Notes under the pieces: model-generated
Databases searched by the model: none
Told to the model about the DNA's origin: nothing
Seen by the model: only the letters and a program-made list of their open reading frames with translations
Shown: positions 34,857-45,334 of the stretch, in pieces
How positions within the stretch are numbered: the stretch's first letter is position 1
Layout: each line of letters starts with the position of its first letter
Position numbers and translations under genes: made by a program
Assembly: GCA_026018925.1 (NCBI GenBank)
Contig: JAKSZU010000005.1
Coordinates: forward strand, 81,953,398-82,017,397
Origin: Tupaia tana
Lineage: Eukaryota > Chordata > Mammalia > Scandentia > Tupaiidae
DNA length: 64,000 bases
Direction of reading: 5' to 3'

Positions 34857-35234
34857 TTTCTTTTCTTTTCTTTTCTCTTTTCTTTTCTTTTCTTTTCTTT
34901 TCTTTTCTTTTCTTTTCTTTTCTTTTCTTTTCTTTTCTTTTCTTTTCTCTTCTTTTCTCTTTCTTTTCTTCTCTTCTTTTCTTTTCTTTTCTTTCTTTTC
35001 TTTTCTATTTTTATTATTGCCAGATGGCACCTGCACTTGCTTTAGAGGGACAGAGAGGGAGAGGGAGAAAGCATCTTCTAATGGGGTGCTGCAATCCCTC
35101 CTCCTTCCTCTCCTTGTCCTGCCATGATGCACACACACATGCCCAATGTGTTTTTAAGCAGCCAATACTGGGATTTGAACCATGATTGGCAATGTGGGAT
35201 CTAGCACCCTTTATCAGTAGGCTAAAAGGCCCTC
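34857..35234 (-). repeat. Diverged SINE with a (TTTTC)n tail expansion
   Basis: A nearly pure TTTTC repeat (34,857-35,007) precedes GCCAGATGGCACCTGCACTTGC, GGGAGAAAGCATCTTC, 'ctgcaatccctcctcc', ACACACACATGCCC and 'aggctaaaaggccctccc'. Its body resembles 62,547-62,821. Confidence 0.75.
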
Positions 35235-36227
35235 CCTATAAGAAGCTTCCTGAAGAATTGGAAACTCCTAAGCAGACTTATAACAGAAAACAGACTATCA
35301 CAGCTAAAAGTCTACTCTAAACACAGATTTCTTGTTTATCAAAGAAACATAGGAGAGAAGTAAGACATTGCCACAGCCCCTTCCCTTCACTAGTAGCTGA
35401 ACTTTTGGACAGCAGAAGACCCTAGTCTACTATCCTTCTCACCACAAAAAGATAATCTTTGTAATTCTGCATATAAGAAAACATTAAAGACTTCTCTTAA
35501 AAATCAGTAGGTGAAATTCTTTGCTTTTACAAAGAAATAAAACTTTACAGACAGAAAAAAAACCAGTATTTTTTTAATAAGTTTTATAGTCAAATAACTT
35601 TTATTGGTTTTAAGCAGTAGGTTTGTTCATACTACTATTTAAAATACTTTTAGGTAGCTGAAAGAAAATCCATAGATAATGCAAAATAGAAAGTCCCCAA
35701 AGAATGCAATCTCCTGGAAGTCAGCTATTACAAAATCTCAAAGGATTTACTAAATTGACAGGGAAGTACAAAGGGACAAGAATGAGAAGCTTGTCATATT
35801 CTCACTTGGGAGAAAGGATCAATGTTTGTACAAGTTGCTAAGCATTTCACAAGGAAGAAACTGATATTCCAATCAGTCTTCCTTTGCTAGGACATGGAAA
35901 TAATTTCATTTATTCTCTTGGGATTCTCCCCTATGGTAAAGAAATGGAATAAAGAATGAATCTTAATTGATCTCTTCATCCAAAGTGCTAAAATTAGTCT
36001 CTATATTTATAAAGAAAGTGAACCTTTGCAAGCAGATAAAGGAAACAGACAACAGATCCATCTTCCAAAAATGACAAACCAAGTCTTAATTAGTGAAAGA
36101 AAATGCACTCCTGCACAAGTATTAAAATTTACTCTCGGCAACAACATTAAAGCTCCTTACTATGTAATTTAGTAGGAAAATACTGAAAAAATAGAAATTT
36201 GGTTTATACTACATTAAAAAATCAAAA
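35235..36227. other. No recognised feature
   Basis: AT-rich, no persuasive repeat, exon or RNA signal. Confidence 0.4.
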
Positions 36228-36466
36228 CAGGGCTTAGACACAGTCTTACAGATGATAGGATATCATTGCACAATGCTGAAGCCATATGGGAGAACTGGGA
36301 CTTGGATCCCAGGTCAACAGTGACCTGAGCATGCCAAGAACATCTTCAGGTGAACCCATTGTTTTTAGCTGCCTGGAGGTTTAGGAGAGAGAGATTGCTG
36401 CAGCATGAGAAGAATATGACAAAAGCCTCTCTTTCTCTCTCAATAAATAAATGCACTTTAAGAAAT
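36228..36466 (+). repeat. Second-group SINE
   Basis: CAATGCTGAAGCCATATGGG head, related to the composite SINE heads, then 'ttggatcccaggtcaac' and 'gcatgagaagaatatg', ending TCTCTCTCAATAAATAAATG. Confidence 0.6.
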
Positions 36467-36537
36467 ATCAAGTCAATTTTCCTTAAAGTTACTCATATTG
36501 AGTAGTGAACCAGCCTCACTTTATAAGGGGACACTAT

Positions 36538-36782
36538 GGCAAAGGTCCTCAAACTTTTTGGTCTCATAATACCCTTACTTTTAAAAATTGAGAACTCTAG
36601 AAGGTTTTCCTTTAATGTTTATTATGTTATCAACATTCAATAGTAAAACCCAAAGCTGAGAAACTATTTATTTAGGCATTTAAAAATAATCATAGCACAC
36701 TTCAGGGTAACATAATTATAATATTATTGAACGTTATTCAAAACAAAATGTCAGTAATAAAGTGGCTTTGTTTTACAATTTG

Positions 36783-36841
<59 letters not shown>

Positions 36842-37600
36842 GTATAAGGCACATGCACTCACTACAGAGACAGAAAGTTAGAAATCAACACTCCCCATGG
36901 GGGCTGGCCATGCCACAATTCCTTCTCCTCCATTCTCCTCTCAGAATTTTGGGCACACATGCACATGTGCCCAGCATGAGTTTTAAACCACCAGATCCAG
37001 GACTCAAACTGCAGTTGACTACATGGAAGTCCAGCAACGTAACCATTATACCACCTGCTGGTCTCACAATTCTCAAATTTTTAATGTCTGTATTAAGCTA
37101 ATTGGATTCTCAAATCTGTTTCTGCATACACTTTACTGAAATAGGATGCTTTACTTTACATATATGAAGAAAATTGGCCTGGAACAGATATATATATATA
37201 ATTTTAAAAAAGAATATTTAAACAGTATTCTTTTCAGGTAATCATTAATATTGAGTCTATATCAAAATATACAAATGGTGGTTTACTAAAGGATATTGCC
37301 ATGCTGTATCTTAAAATGTATCAATAAACTTTTCAAATTCCATACAATAAAAATCTATTAGTCAATCTTGTACTTTAACTAGACATTGAATTCATGCATA
37401 TTTCTATAGCACCATGCTTTTATCATCTTGGGAATATTGTTTCATGAAATAATAGTTTTGGTAAATTTTAATATATTTTGATACTATTTATGTATTTTTT
37501 CTTCAATATTATTGTTAATCTCATAAAGAAAAGTAAGTAGGGGGAAGCTCTCAATCTCACAGTAAGAGATAGTATTTTTAAATATTTTTAATTTCCATTT
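36538..37600 (+). mobile_element. hAT (Charlie-like) DNA transposon fossil
   Basis: Starts with GTCCTCAAACTTTTTGGTCTC, close to the Charlie-type terminal 'CAGTGGTTCTCAAACTTTTTGG'. It continues with 'aaagctgagaaactatttattt', and after a SINE insertion with 'aatgtctgtattaagctaattggattctca'-type text. Further on, 'ctcataaagaaaagtaagt' and 'gggaagctctcaatctcacag' match the interior of the same family. A long copy; the far end is not delimited and could reach about 38,000. Exact family name not assigned. Confidence 0.72.
36786..37065 (-). repeat. tRNA-derived SINE with 55-T tail, inside the hAT element
   Basis: Pure T from 36,786 to 36,840, then GGTATAAGGCACATGCACTC, AAATCAACACTCCCCATGGGG, ending CCACCTGCTGGTCTC. 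ACAATTTGCAATTTTT and ACAATTCTCAAATTTTT flank it. Confidence 0.93.
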
Positions 37601-38517
37601 AAAATGAAAATATATGCATTGACAAAAAATAGTGGCTTAATGAAAATGAAAAGTTAAGTCAATGCACTTACAAGGAAACATATGCAAATCACTATAATTA
37701 TCGCTTAACTGACATTGGTTCCTTCAAGGATATAGTTTATGATAAAAGTGGCTTAAGATAATCATTTTACTACAATAAGCAGGAGACCTGGTTTTTGCAT
37801 ATTATCCATTTCATGACACTAGTGTTAAAAATTATTTACTCATGGGTCAAAAGTTAATAAAATTAAAAATGTTTACCGCATAATCAAGGATATTATTAAG
37901 TGAAACTGCTGCACCATGCACAAAGTGTTTTAATTGGCAAATATAAATTTTCTGTTAAGGACAGAGCAAGGATAGGTGCAAGGAACTAACTTGTAACACA
38001 GTAGTAAACAGGGAAAATAGTGGAAGCTGTTTGCAAGGACATTGCAAGGATCATTAATCATATTGAATAATGTAAGAGTAACATTCATTTTATTGCAGTT
38101 TTATTTGAAGAGCTTATCTCACTTTTGACCACTCCAATTTACTTGAAATTGTTCTATGTCGGTTGTGTCTAGGATTCTGCTGTCAGAGTTCCATAAGGTG
38201 GGTGAGTAAAAAGATTATGAATTGGTTGTCCACAAACATCTGCTTCAAGGAAAATGATCATTATCATGAGGCATATTTGAGTTTTTCCTCTTTTAGTATC
38301 AAGAGGCATTTACACTAGCTGACAGCTGTATGGTGGAGTTTTTCTTAGTTTTTAGCAAAATGCTGCAAATCTTTTGGACTATTTTGTTCCATAGAAAATG
38401 CTACAGATCTTTGGACTATTTTGTTCCACAGTTGATTTACAAAACAAAACTTCAAATCAAAGAAACAGAGAGTGTTGGTTAGCCAATCACAATACATTAC
38501 AAAATAAGAAATTTCGG
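37601..38517. other. Unassigned AT-rich DNA
   Basis: May include further hAT interior up to about 38,000. At 38,363-38,430 a short imperfect tandem duplication (GCAAATCTTTTGGACTATTTTG / ACAGATCTTTGGACTATTTTG) is visible. Confidence 0.4.
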
Positions 38518-38698
38518 CGCCAGCAGGTGGTATGGTGGTTAAGGTGCTGGATACTCCCACATGGTTAACCCGTTTCTAGTCCTGGATCTGGTGGCTTGCT
38601 TTCTCACTTTTCCTCTCTCACTTTCTTTGTGTCTCTCTCTGGTCAAATTAAAATAAAAGAAATGAATAAATAAAATTAAAATAAATAATTCTTAAAAA
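38518..38698 (+). repeat. tRNA-derived SINE, short subfamily
   Basis: GGCGCCAGCAGGTGGTATGGTGG, GGTGGCTTG joined to CTTTCTCACTTTTCC, TGGTCAAATTAAAATAAAAG. Target duplication AAATAAGAAATTTC / AAACAAGAAATTTC. Confidence 0.93.
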
Positions 38699-39426
38699 AC
38701 AAGAAATTTCATATGAATTGAGATAGAATACAGTAAAAAGAGAAAATACATACCTGTGATTGCAGATAGATATTAGACAATTCCCCATGCATTATTTCTC
38801 TTTTATATAGTTGCCTTTAGATCCTGTAAAGTCAGAGGGTCAGTGCTACTTCACCACCGTCTGATTTATGTATTGAGTTTCTAGCACCACTGAACTTAAC
38901 TATCCCTGCTCACCATTCACAGGAAATGCAATGACAGTCCAAGAAATCTTAACCACTCTCTTATAATCAACCACATCAATAATGAAATTAGGGGTGGGGG
39001 GAGCCCAAATGGAGGAAATTAACATTCACCAGAATCTTCTCAGGGAATCTAAAATGCTTTTGTTAAAACAAAGAAAGATTTGGTTTAATAATTTATCTTT
39101 CAAAATTATTTTCTTTTATATAAATATGTTATATATTAATGTAAACTGAATTAACTGTTATATAGACATTTCTTTTGTTAACCAATAACATTTTGAAATA
39201 AAAAGTGAAAATCAATTTAGCTTTGTTTCACAAAACATTTGAGATACGTTTATTGCTATCAGTTATCTTTATAATAGAAAATAGTAAAATTAACAACAGT
39301 ACTGGATCTTAAAAAGAAAGAAGTTTAAGGACAATGTTCCTTTTTTGCAATAAATTTAATCATTTAGTCAAAAGCTAAAAAATGCTGAACAGTAGAAACA
39401 GATATAATTGATTGCTAAAAAATGAC
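38699..39426. other. No recognised feature
   Basis: AT-rich. A GGGGTGGGGGGAG patch at about 38,991 is isolated. Confidence 0.4.
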
Positions 39427-39686
39427 TTTTTTTTTTTTGAAGAGGTTTTTTGCTATAGGGTGCATGCGCTCGCCAGACAGAGAGAGACAGAGAGACAGAA
39501 AGCAAGAAATCACCCCCCAGGGGGAATGGCCACGCCGCAATCTCTTCTCTTCCATTCTCCTCTCCGGATCTTGGACACACACGCACACGTGCCCAGCGTG
39601 AGTTTTAAGCCAACGGGTCTGGGACGCGAACTGCGGTCGACTACATGGGAGTCCAGCAACATAGCCACTACGCTAACTGCTGGTCC
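39427..39686 (-). repeat. tRNA-derived SINE, well preserved
   Basis: GAAGAGGTTTTTTGCTATAGGG, GAAATCACCCCCCAGGGGG, GTGCCCAGCGTGAG, ending GCTAACTGCTGGTCC. Clear target duplication CTAAAAAATGACTTT / CTAAAAATGACTTT. Confidence 0.96.
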
Positions 39687-40570
39687 TCTAAAAATGACTT
39701 TCTGACCCAATACATTTTCATGTGTTCTGAACAGTCTTTGATATTTAAACGAACTCCAGCCTCTGACTGGAATAGTGGTGCAAAATTACATTAAACAAAT
39801 GTGCTATCACAGAAGTCAAGGACCCATAATATGATTACTTCAAATCAATTTTGAAAGCTAAACTTTTGACCTGAGAAAGAAAAGTGATGTTATTCCAAAT
39901 GAAATAGAAAACAAGCATCTTAACGAAGGTATGTGAACTATCAATTCATTTTAACCATAAATTAATATTTACCACCACAGAGTAATTTAAAAATTTAAGA
40001 TAATGATAAAAAGCTGACTAACATATTCTAAGGGCATGAATGCAAATAAAATTACACAATAAATAATCCCTTAAAAGGCTAACTATACTTATTCACGTCA
40101 ACGGCAAATGTTTAAGAAGTTAAAAATGTCAAATAGCACTAAAGCAAAATTAACTCTCTTAGCAATGTAAGAATTGCCAATCTATATAAAAATATTGTTA
40201 CCACAAAACTAGTATTTAGTCAGTAATGGTTTAACTATGCAATTTATCATGAAGACGCATTTAGTCCTTATTATTAGGTCAGACTCCACCTGATGTGATT
40301 ACAAAGATATATTAAGAATAGCCTACTTACATCAGACTTTCACGTTGATTTTGTTGTTCCAGAAGAAGAAAGCTGAGTAAATTGAAGAACATTAAACACC
40401 ATCAATGATTTCATTCAGAAAGTTGAGCAAGTTCCAAGAGCCAGAGTCATGAGTCGTATTTAGACATATGTTCTCAACAGTTGGAGTGGGGAGCAATTTA
40501 CAACTGCAAAATAGCAAAGGGTTCAGTATAAACTGAATTTAACTGATTTGCAGAGATAACTGAGTGTTTT
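39687..40570. other. No recognised feature
   Basis: AT-rich DNA ending at the target duplication of the next insertion (40,557-40,570). Confidence 0.4.
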
Positions 40571-40910
40571 TGTTTTATGTGAGATCCAGTGCCTTCACCA
40601 CCATGCCACTTGCTGGCCCTCTCAATGTGTCATTTTTTTTTAATATAATTTTATTTCTGCATGTAGGTATATTTGTTTGTTTGTTTATGTTTTTGCCATA
40701 GGATACATACACTCACTGGAGAGAGACCAAGAAATAGAGTGAGAGGGAAATTGAGAAATCACCCTCCCAGGGGGGAAGCAATACTTTCTCCTCCATTCTC
40801 CTCTTGGTATTTTGGGCAGGTGATTTTCAAGTTACCAGTTCCAAGACTCGATCCACAGTTGCCCACGTGGAAGTCCAGTGTCTTACCCATCACTCCACCT
40901 GCTGGTCCTG
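40571..40910 (-). repeat. Dimer-like SINE insertion: full copy plus a head-only fragment
   Basis: On the minus strand a complete SINE (head at 40,909) with (AAAC)n-rich tail is followed by a second head fragment (AGGGCCAGCAAGTGGC, 40,621 downward) and a short A-rich end. A perfect 14-bp repeat, TAACTGAGTGTTTT, lies at 40,557-40,570 and 40,911-40,924, outside both units. Confidence 0.82.
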
Positions 40911-41390
40911 TAACTGAGTGTTTTAAAATGAAAACAAGGGAGTAGGGAGGAGGTAAGTGAAAGTGCAGTAAATTTAGGGAAGTAAAACTTTACAAAAGAT
41001 GGGAATGGATATTGGTTCATGTGAAATTGGCACTTCAAATTTAAGTGAGATCCCTACCTTCTTCCAGAGATTGAGAATCAAGGTCGTATATTTAGGTATC
41101 CACTAGAGCAAGCAGTAAAATCCTCTGTAAGCTTTGAATTTTCTTAGGCAGATACTTTGAGTGTGCTTTGGTATCCGAAGCATTGTATGTGGCCTTGAAG
41201 TTTTAGAAATGATGTTAAAGTTTAGGTTCATTTTGAGAACTTGTTGAGAAAAATGTTCAAAGAACCTTGGATAGAGTTTAGTCAAGGACAGAATCCCCAT
41301 CAGTCTTCATGTCTTCTTCAATGAAAAACATTTTTCTTTCTCTGACATTTCATTTTTTTGTTTGATTGACTTTTGTTTGTGTATTTGTAC

Positions 41391-41652
41391 TTTTATTTAT
41401 TTATTTTCAAAAGACTTTTACTATAGGGTTCAGGTGCTCACTGGAGACTGAGAGAGACAGAAAGCAAGAATCACCACCCCGCTCAGGGGAATGGTCATGC
41501 CACAATCCCTTCTCTGCTATTCTCCTTTTGGGATTTTGAGCATGCACACACTTGTGCCTGCAGTGAGTTTCATGCTCCCGGGTTCTGAACTTGAACCATG
41601 GTTGATCATGTGGGAGTCCAGTGTCTTAAGCACTATGCCACCAGCTGGTCCC
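41391..41652 (-). repeat. tRNA-derived SINE
   Basis: (TTTA)-type start, AAAGACTTTTACTATAGGG, 'aagaatcaccaccccgctc', ending GCCACCAGCTGGTCCC. Confidence 0.9.
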
Positions 41653-42232
41653 ACTTTTTATTTCCTAAGAATTGCCTGTGCTATCTCTTTAAATTGGATA
41701 ATAGAGGATATTTGATGTATGTACAAGTCATCAACATTTAATGAGGGAAATTTCTATGAAAACAAATTTACAAATACAAAGATTAATCATTGGAGAATCC
41801 TATAAACCTTGTTTTTGAGTCGAGAGAGCAGGCAATTGAAGATTTCTAGACATTATTCTCTAAGGTTCTTTAGATAATGGAGTGAGGACTATCTAACAAA
41901 TTTCTATATTCATTGTCTGAATGATTGCAGTGTTAAAATAGACAACAGTGTCAATCATAGTCAATTCCCAAAATGCAACAGGAAATATGCAAACATTCTG
42001 GTGGACTTTCCATTGGACTACATATGTAGCAGTAGCTCTAAGCACCAAGGTACAAAGACTATCATGGTGAAGAGTTTTCTGACATTATATCAAGTTATCT
42101 GGCTACTGGGTACTGAACACTTTTAGATTTTAGCGGGAGTGCAGCTTTGAAATAATCAGACTCTTGGAAAAGACCCCAGTAGTCAGGCCTGGGTCTTTAG
42201 GATGTCACATAAAGAGAAAAGAAGAAAAAATT
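41653..42232. other. No recognised feature
   Basis: Unassigned AT-rich DNA. Possibly upstream L1 ORF2 remnants close to 42,200. Confidence 0.35.
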
Positions 42233-42610
42233 ACGGCTGAGTGAAACAAGCCAGGCTATGAAAGAGAGACATTATAAGTCTCCACTTAACGTACACCAAC
42301 TGTCTGCATATTATGGCAGAAATTGAAAGACTAGAGGATAAAGAAGTATGAAAAATGGGGATACTGAAGATGGTCTGGGAAGAAAGTGGGAGAAGTGAGA
42401 GAGTGTTGGGAAAGAAATTAAGGAGAAAAAATAGGCAAGACATGTATGGGAAATAGAAACAGATTACTATCTGTTGGTAATGTGTATACTATACTCAACT
42501 GAACTGATGTGAAGTGTATTCATGTTGGTTAAATTCACTTTACAAGCTAAGTGATGTACAGTGATCAAATGTGTAAAAAATAAGTTCAAATAAAAGAAAT
42601 ATTTTCCAAC
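42233..42610 (+). mobile_element. L1 end of ORF2 plus lineage-specific 3' UTR
   Basis: 'ctgagtgaaacaagccaggc' (the L1 end-of-ORF2 landmark) passes into GGATACTGAAGATGGTCTGGG, AGAAAGTGGGAGAAG, TTCACTTTACAAGCTAAGTG and an AAATAAAAG tail. This copy ties the 3' UTR fragments elsewhere in the window to L1. Confidence 0.75.
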
Positions 42611-42871
42611 AGTGTTTAGCTGTTGAAAATATAAAAAGAAAAAGAAAAAATTAGAAAAATCAATTTGAAGAGTTACAGCCAAATAACTTGAATTGAAGAT
42701 TGGCTAAGGCCCAATAAAAGACATGCCAATAGGATCCAGTTCAATATAGAGGCATATATTTAAAAAGGACTAGCTTCTGACAACCTACAGGAGTGTGGTA
42801 TAATTTTCCATTGATACATATTTTTTCCTACCTATGCCCATCCCCCTTTTGGTAAAATGTTTAATATTAAT

Positions 42872-43135
42872 TTTTTCAATTAATTTACTTATTTAGGTAT
42901 TTGCCATAGGACATGGTATGCTCACCTGAGAGAGACAGTGAAAGGGAAAGTGAGACATCACCTGCTCCTAAGGGGATTGCCATGGTGCAATCCTTTCTCC
43001 TCCATTCTCCTACTGGAATTTTGACCACACATGCACACATGCCTGGCATGAGAGTCAAGCCACTGGATCTGGAACTTGAAATGCAGTTGACATGTGGGAG
43101 TCCAGTGCCTTAACCACATACCACCTTCTGCTCCT
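42872..43135 (-). repeat. tRNA-derived SINE
   Basis: TTTGCCATAGGACATGGTATGCTC, GTGAGACATCACCTGC, ending CCACCTTCTGCTCCT. Confidence 0.88.
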
Positions 43136-43280
43136 AAAATTATTTTTAAAAATAATAGTTCGGTCTCATTAAATTTGGTCTGGCAATTTACATTAGTGCA
43201 GCAAGATGATAACTGACCACAAAGAGTCTTATTTAAGAAGTCTTTGCCTACTCCTATGTCTCCCAGAGTTTGCTTTGTGA
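43136..43280 (-). mobile_element. L1 ORF2 fragment, minus strand
   Basis: 'ttatttaagaagtctttgcctactcctatg' (43,231-43,260) and CCCAGAGTTTGCTTTGTG match the antisense L1 text also present at 55,590. Confidence 0.6.
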
Positions 43281-43529
43281 AACGTTTTGTATCCACCTGC
43301 AAAAAGAAGTCTGAACCCCTACCTGTCACCATTAACAAAAATCAACTCTAAGTGGATAATAGATCTAAACCTAAGCCCTCAAACTATAAAACTACTGCTG
43401 GAAAGCACGGAGAAACTCTGGGTGACATCAGGGTAGGCAAAGACTTACTAAGCAAGACTCCCAAAATATAGGCAATAATACCCAAAATAGACATGTGGGA
43501 TTACATCAGATTAAGAAGTTTCTGCACAG

Positions 43530-43792
43530 GACCAGCAGTTAGCCTAATGGCTATGTCTCTGAACTCCCATGTAGCCGACCGTGGTTTGAATACCAGACCC
43601 AGTGACTTAAACTCACACCAGGCGCATGTGCATGCAGGCCCAAGATCCCGAGAGGAGAATGGAGAAAGGATTGGCACGTGGCCATCCCCCCCTGGGGGGG
43701 CAATTTCTTGCCTTCTGTCTCTCTGTCTCTCTCTGTCTTCCTGGCAAGCACACGCGCCCTATAGCAAAAACCTCTCAAAATAAAAAAAAATT
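43530..43792 (+). repeat. tRNA-derived SINE, first unit of a tandem pair
   Basis: GACCAGCAGTTAGCCTAATGG to CCCTATAGCAAAAACCTCTC, with a short AAAATAAAAAAAAATT tail that runs straight into the next unit. Confidence 0.95.
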
Positions 43793-44062
43793 GGGACCAG
43801 CAGTTAGCGTAATGGCTATGTCGCTGGACTCCTATGTAGTCAACCGTGGTTCGCGTCCCAGACCCGGTGGCTTAAAACTCACGCCGGGCATGTGTGCATG
43901 CATGCCCAAGATCCCAAGAGCAGAATGGAGGAGAAGAGATTGCGGCATGGCCATCCCCCCTGGGGGGTGATTTCTCGCTTTCTGTCTCTCTGTCTCTCTG
44001 TCTGGCAAGCGCATGTGCTCTATAGCAAAAACCTCTCCAAAAAGAAAAAAAATTAAAAAAAA
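43793..44062 (+). repeat. tRNA-derived SINE, second unit of a tandem pair
   Basis: GGGACCAGCAGTTAGCGTAATGG, B-box variant GGTTCGCGTCC, end TCTATAGCAAAAACCTCTCC. The 14-bp duplication AAGTTTCTGCACAG lies before unit 1 (43,516-43,529) and after unit 2 (44,063-44,076), not between them. Confidence 0.95.
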
Positions 44063-44407
44063 AAGTTTCTGCACAGCAAAAGACATGGTAATTAGTATGA
44101 ATCCATAACCCTGGGAATGGGAGGGAATTTTTGTTAACTGTGACTCAGATAAGAAACTGATAACCAGAATACACATACACAGGGAACTCTAGTGGCTTAC
44201 TCAGAAGAAAATGATTAACCCAATTAAAAGATGGGCTAAAACATGGCTGAGAAGCAAACACAATGGTGGGAACATGGTTAGAGAGAGTAAGGTATGCACA
44301 ACAACCAGCCTCTCTGAAAACAAACAAAATCTCTAAGATTTCCTGAGAGCTAAATCTTAATTGGCTTTGTGAGAAAGAGACATGATTGATCTATTAAGAA
44401 GTGTGTT

Positions 44408-44656
44408 GGGGACCAGCAGTTGGCATAATGGCTATGTTGCTGGATGCTCATGTAGTAGACTGCAGTTCAAGTCTTGAACCCAGTGGCTTAAACCCACTCC
44501 GGGTGCGTGTGTGTGCATACCCAAGATCCCAAGAGGAAAATGGAGGAGAAAGGATTGCAGCCTGGCCATCACCCCTGGGGGATGATTTCTTGCTTTCTGT
44601 CTCTCTGTCTCTCTCTGTCTTTCTGGTGAGCACACACACCCTATAGCAAAAACCTC

Positions 44657-44696
<40 letters not shown>

Positions 44697-44697
44697 A
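44408..44697 (+). repeat. tRNA-derived SINE with (AAAT)n tail
   Basis: GGGGACCAGCAGTTGGCATAATGG, CTCCGGGTGCGTGTGTG, CCCTATAGCAAAAACCTC, AAAT repeat at 44,658-44,697. Confidence 0.95.
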
Positions 44698-44827
44698 ACA
44701 ATTGTGTTGACTTCATGATGCAAATAACATACTCCAGTCACTCACTTCTCAAATCTATCCTACTGGGACTCAAATGTAAAAACATGAGCCTTTGAGGGAT
44801 AAAACAATTATACACAGCATAATAGAT

Positions 44828-45320
44828 TTTTTTAAAAAAATATTTCATTTTCTTTTATACATTCAATCACATTATTTAGCTTACAAAGTGAATATTTCAA
44901 TATGTGAACATTTCTCCCTAGTCCAGTTGATAAAACTATAAAATTATCTTCAACAGATAATATGACATTTCTTTGTCCCATAATGCTTTGCCTCTCTATT
45001 TTTCTTCTAAATGTCCTTCCTTAGACTCTGTTCTTTCACACACACTATATCTGGTATGCACATCCATTTACAAATTTTTCTATATCCTTTAGTCAATCAG
45101 TTTTTTTTTTCTTTACTAATGGTCATGACAAGTAATTTCAGTACTAAGTTAAATAGAAGTGGTGAGAGTGATAAGAGAGGATGTATGCATTGTGCAATAA
45201 TTGAATGTTGGATCAAGGTAATTAGCATATCTATCAAATTCATATGCTTATCATATCTTTGTAGAGAACATTTCAAAATCTCACTTCTAGCTATTTTGAA
45301 ATATGCAGTATGTTATTATT
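44828..45320 (-). mobile_element. L1 3' UTR and ORF2 fragments
   Basis: 44,828-45,110 is the lineage 3' UTR (TTTTATACATTCAATCAC, AGCTTACAAAGTGAATATT). 45,120-45,185 resembles antisense ORF2 ('aaatagaagtggtgagagtg'). 45,185-45,315 resembles an L1MA 3' UTR ('aggtaattagcatatctatc'). Confidence 0.65.
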
Positions 45321-45334
45321 TTTTATTCATTTTT

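Larger units (their letters stand above)
43285..44245 (+). mobile_element. L1 ORF2 fragment, plus strand, with a SINE dimer inside
   Basis: 'taagtggataatagatct', 'aaactataaaactactgctgg', 'atcagattaagaagtttctgcacag', then after the SINEs 'tttctgcacagcaaaagac' and 'ttaaaagatgggc'. This is standard L1 ORF2 order. Confidence 0.8.

Noticed and set aside
34797-35138. Phe/Ser/Leu-rich and Lys/Arg/Glu-rich open frames
   Set aside because: They are readings of the TTTTC repeat on the two strands.
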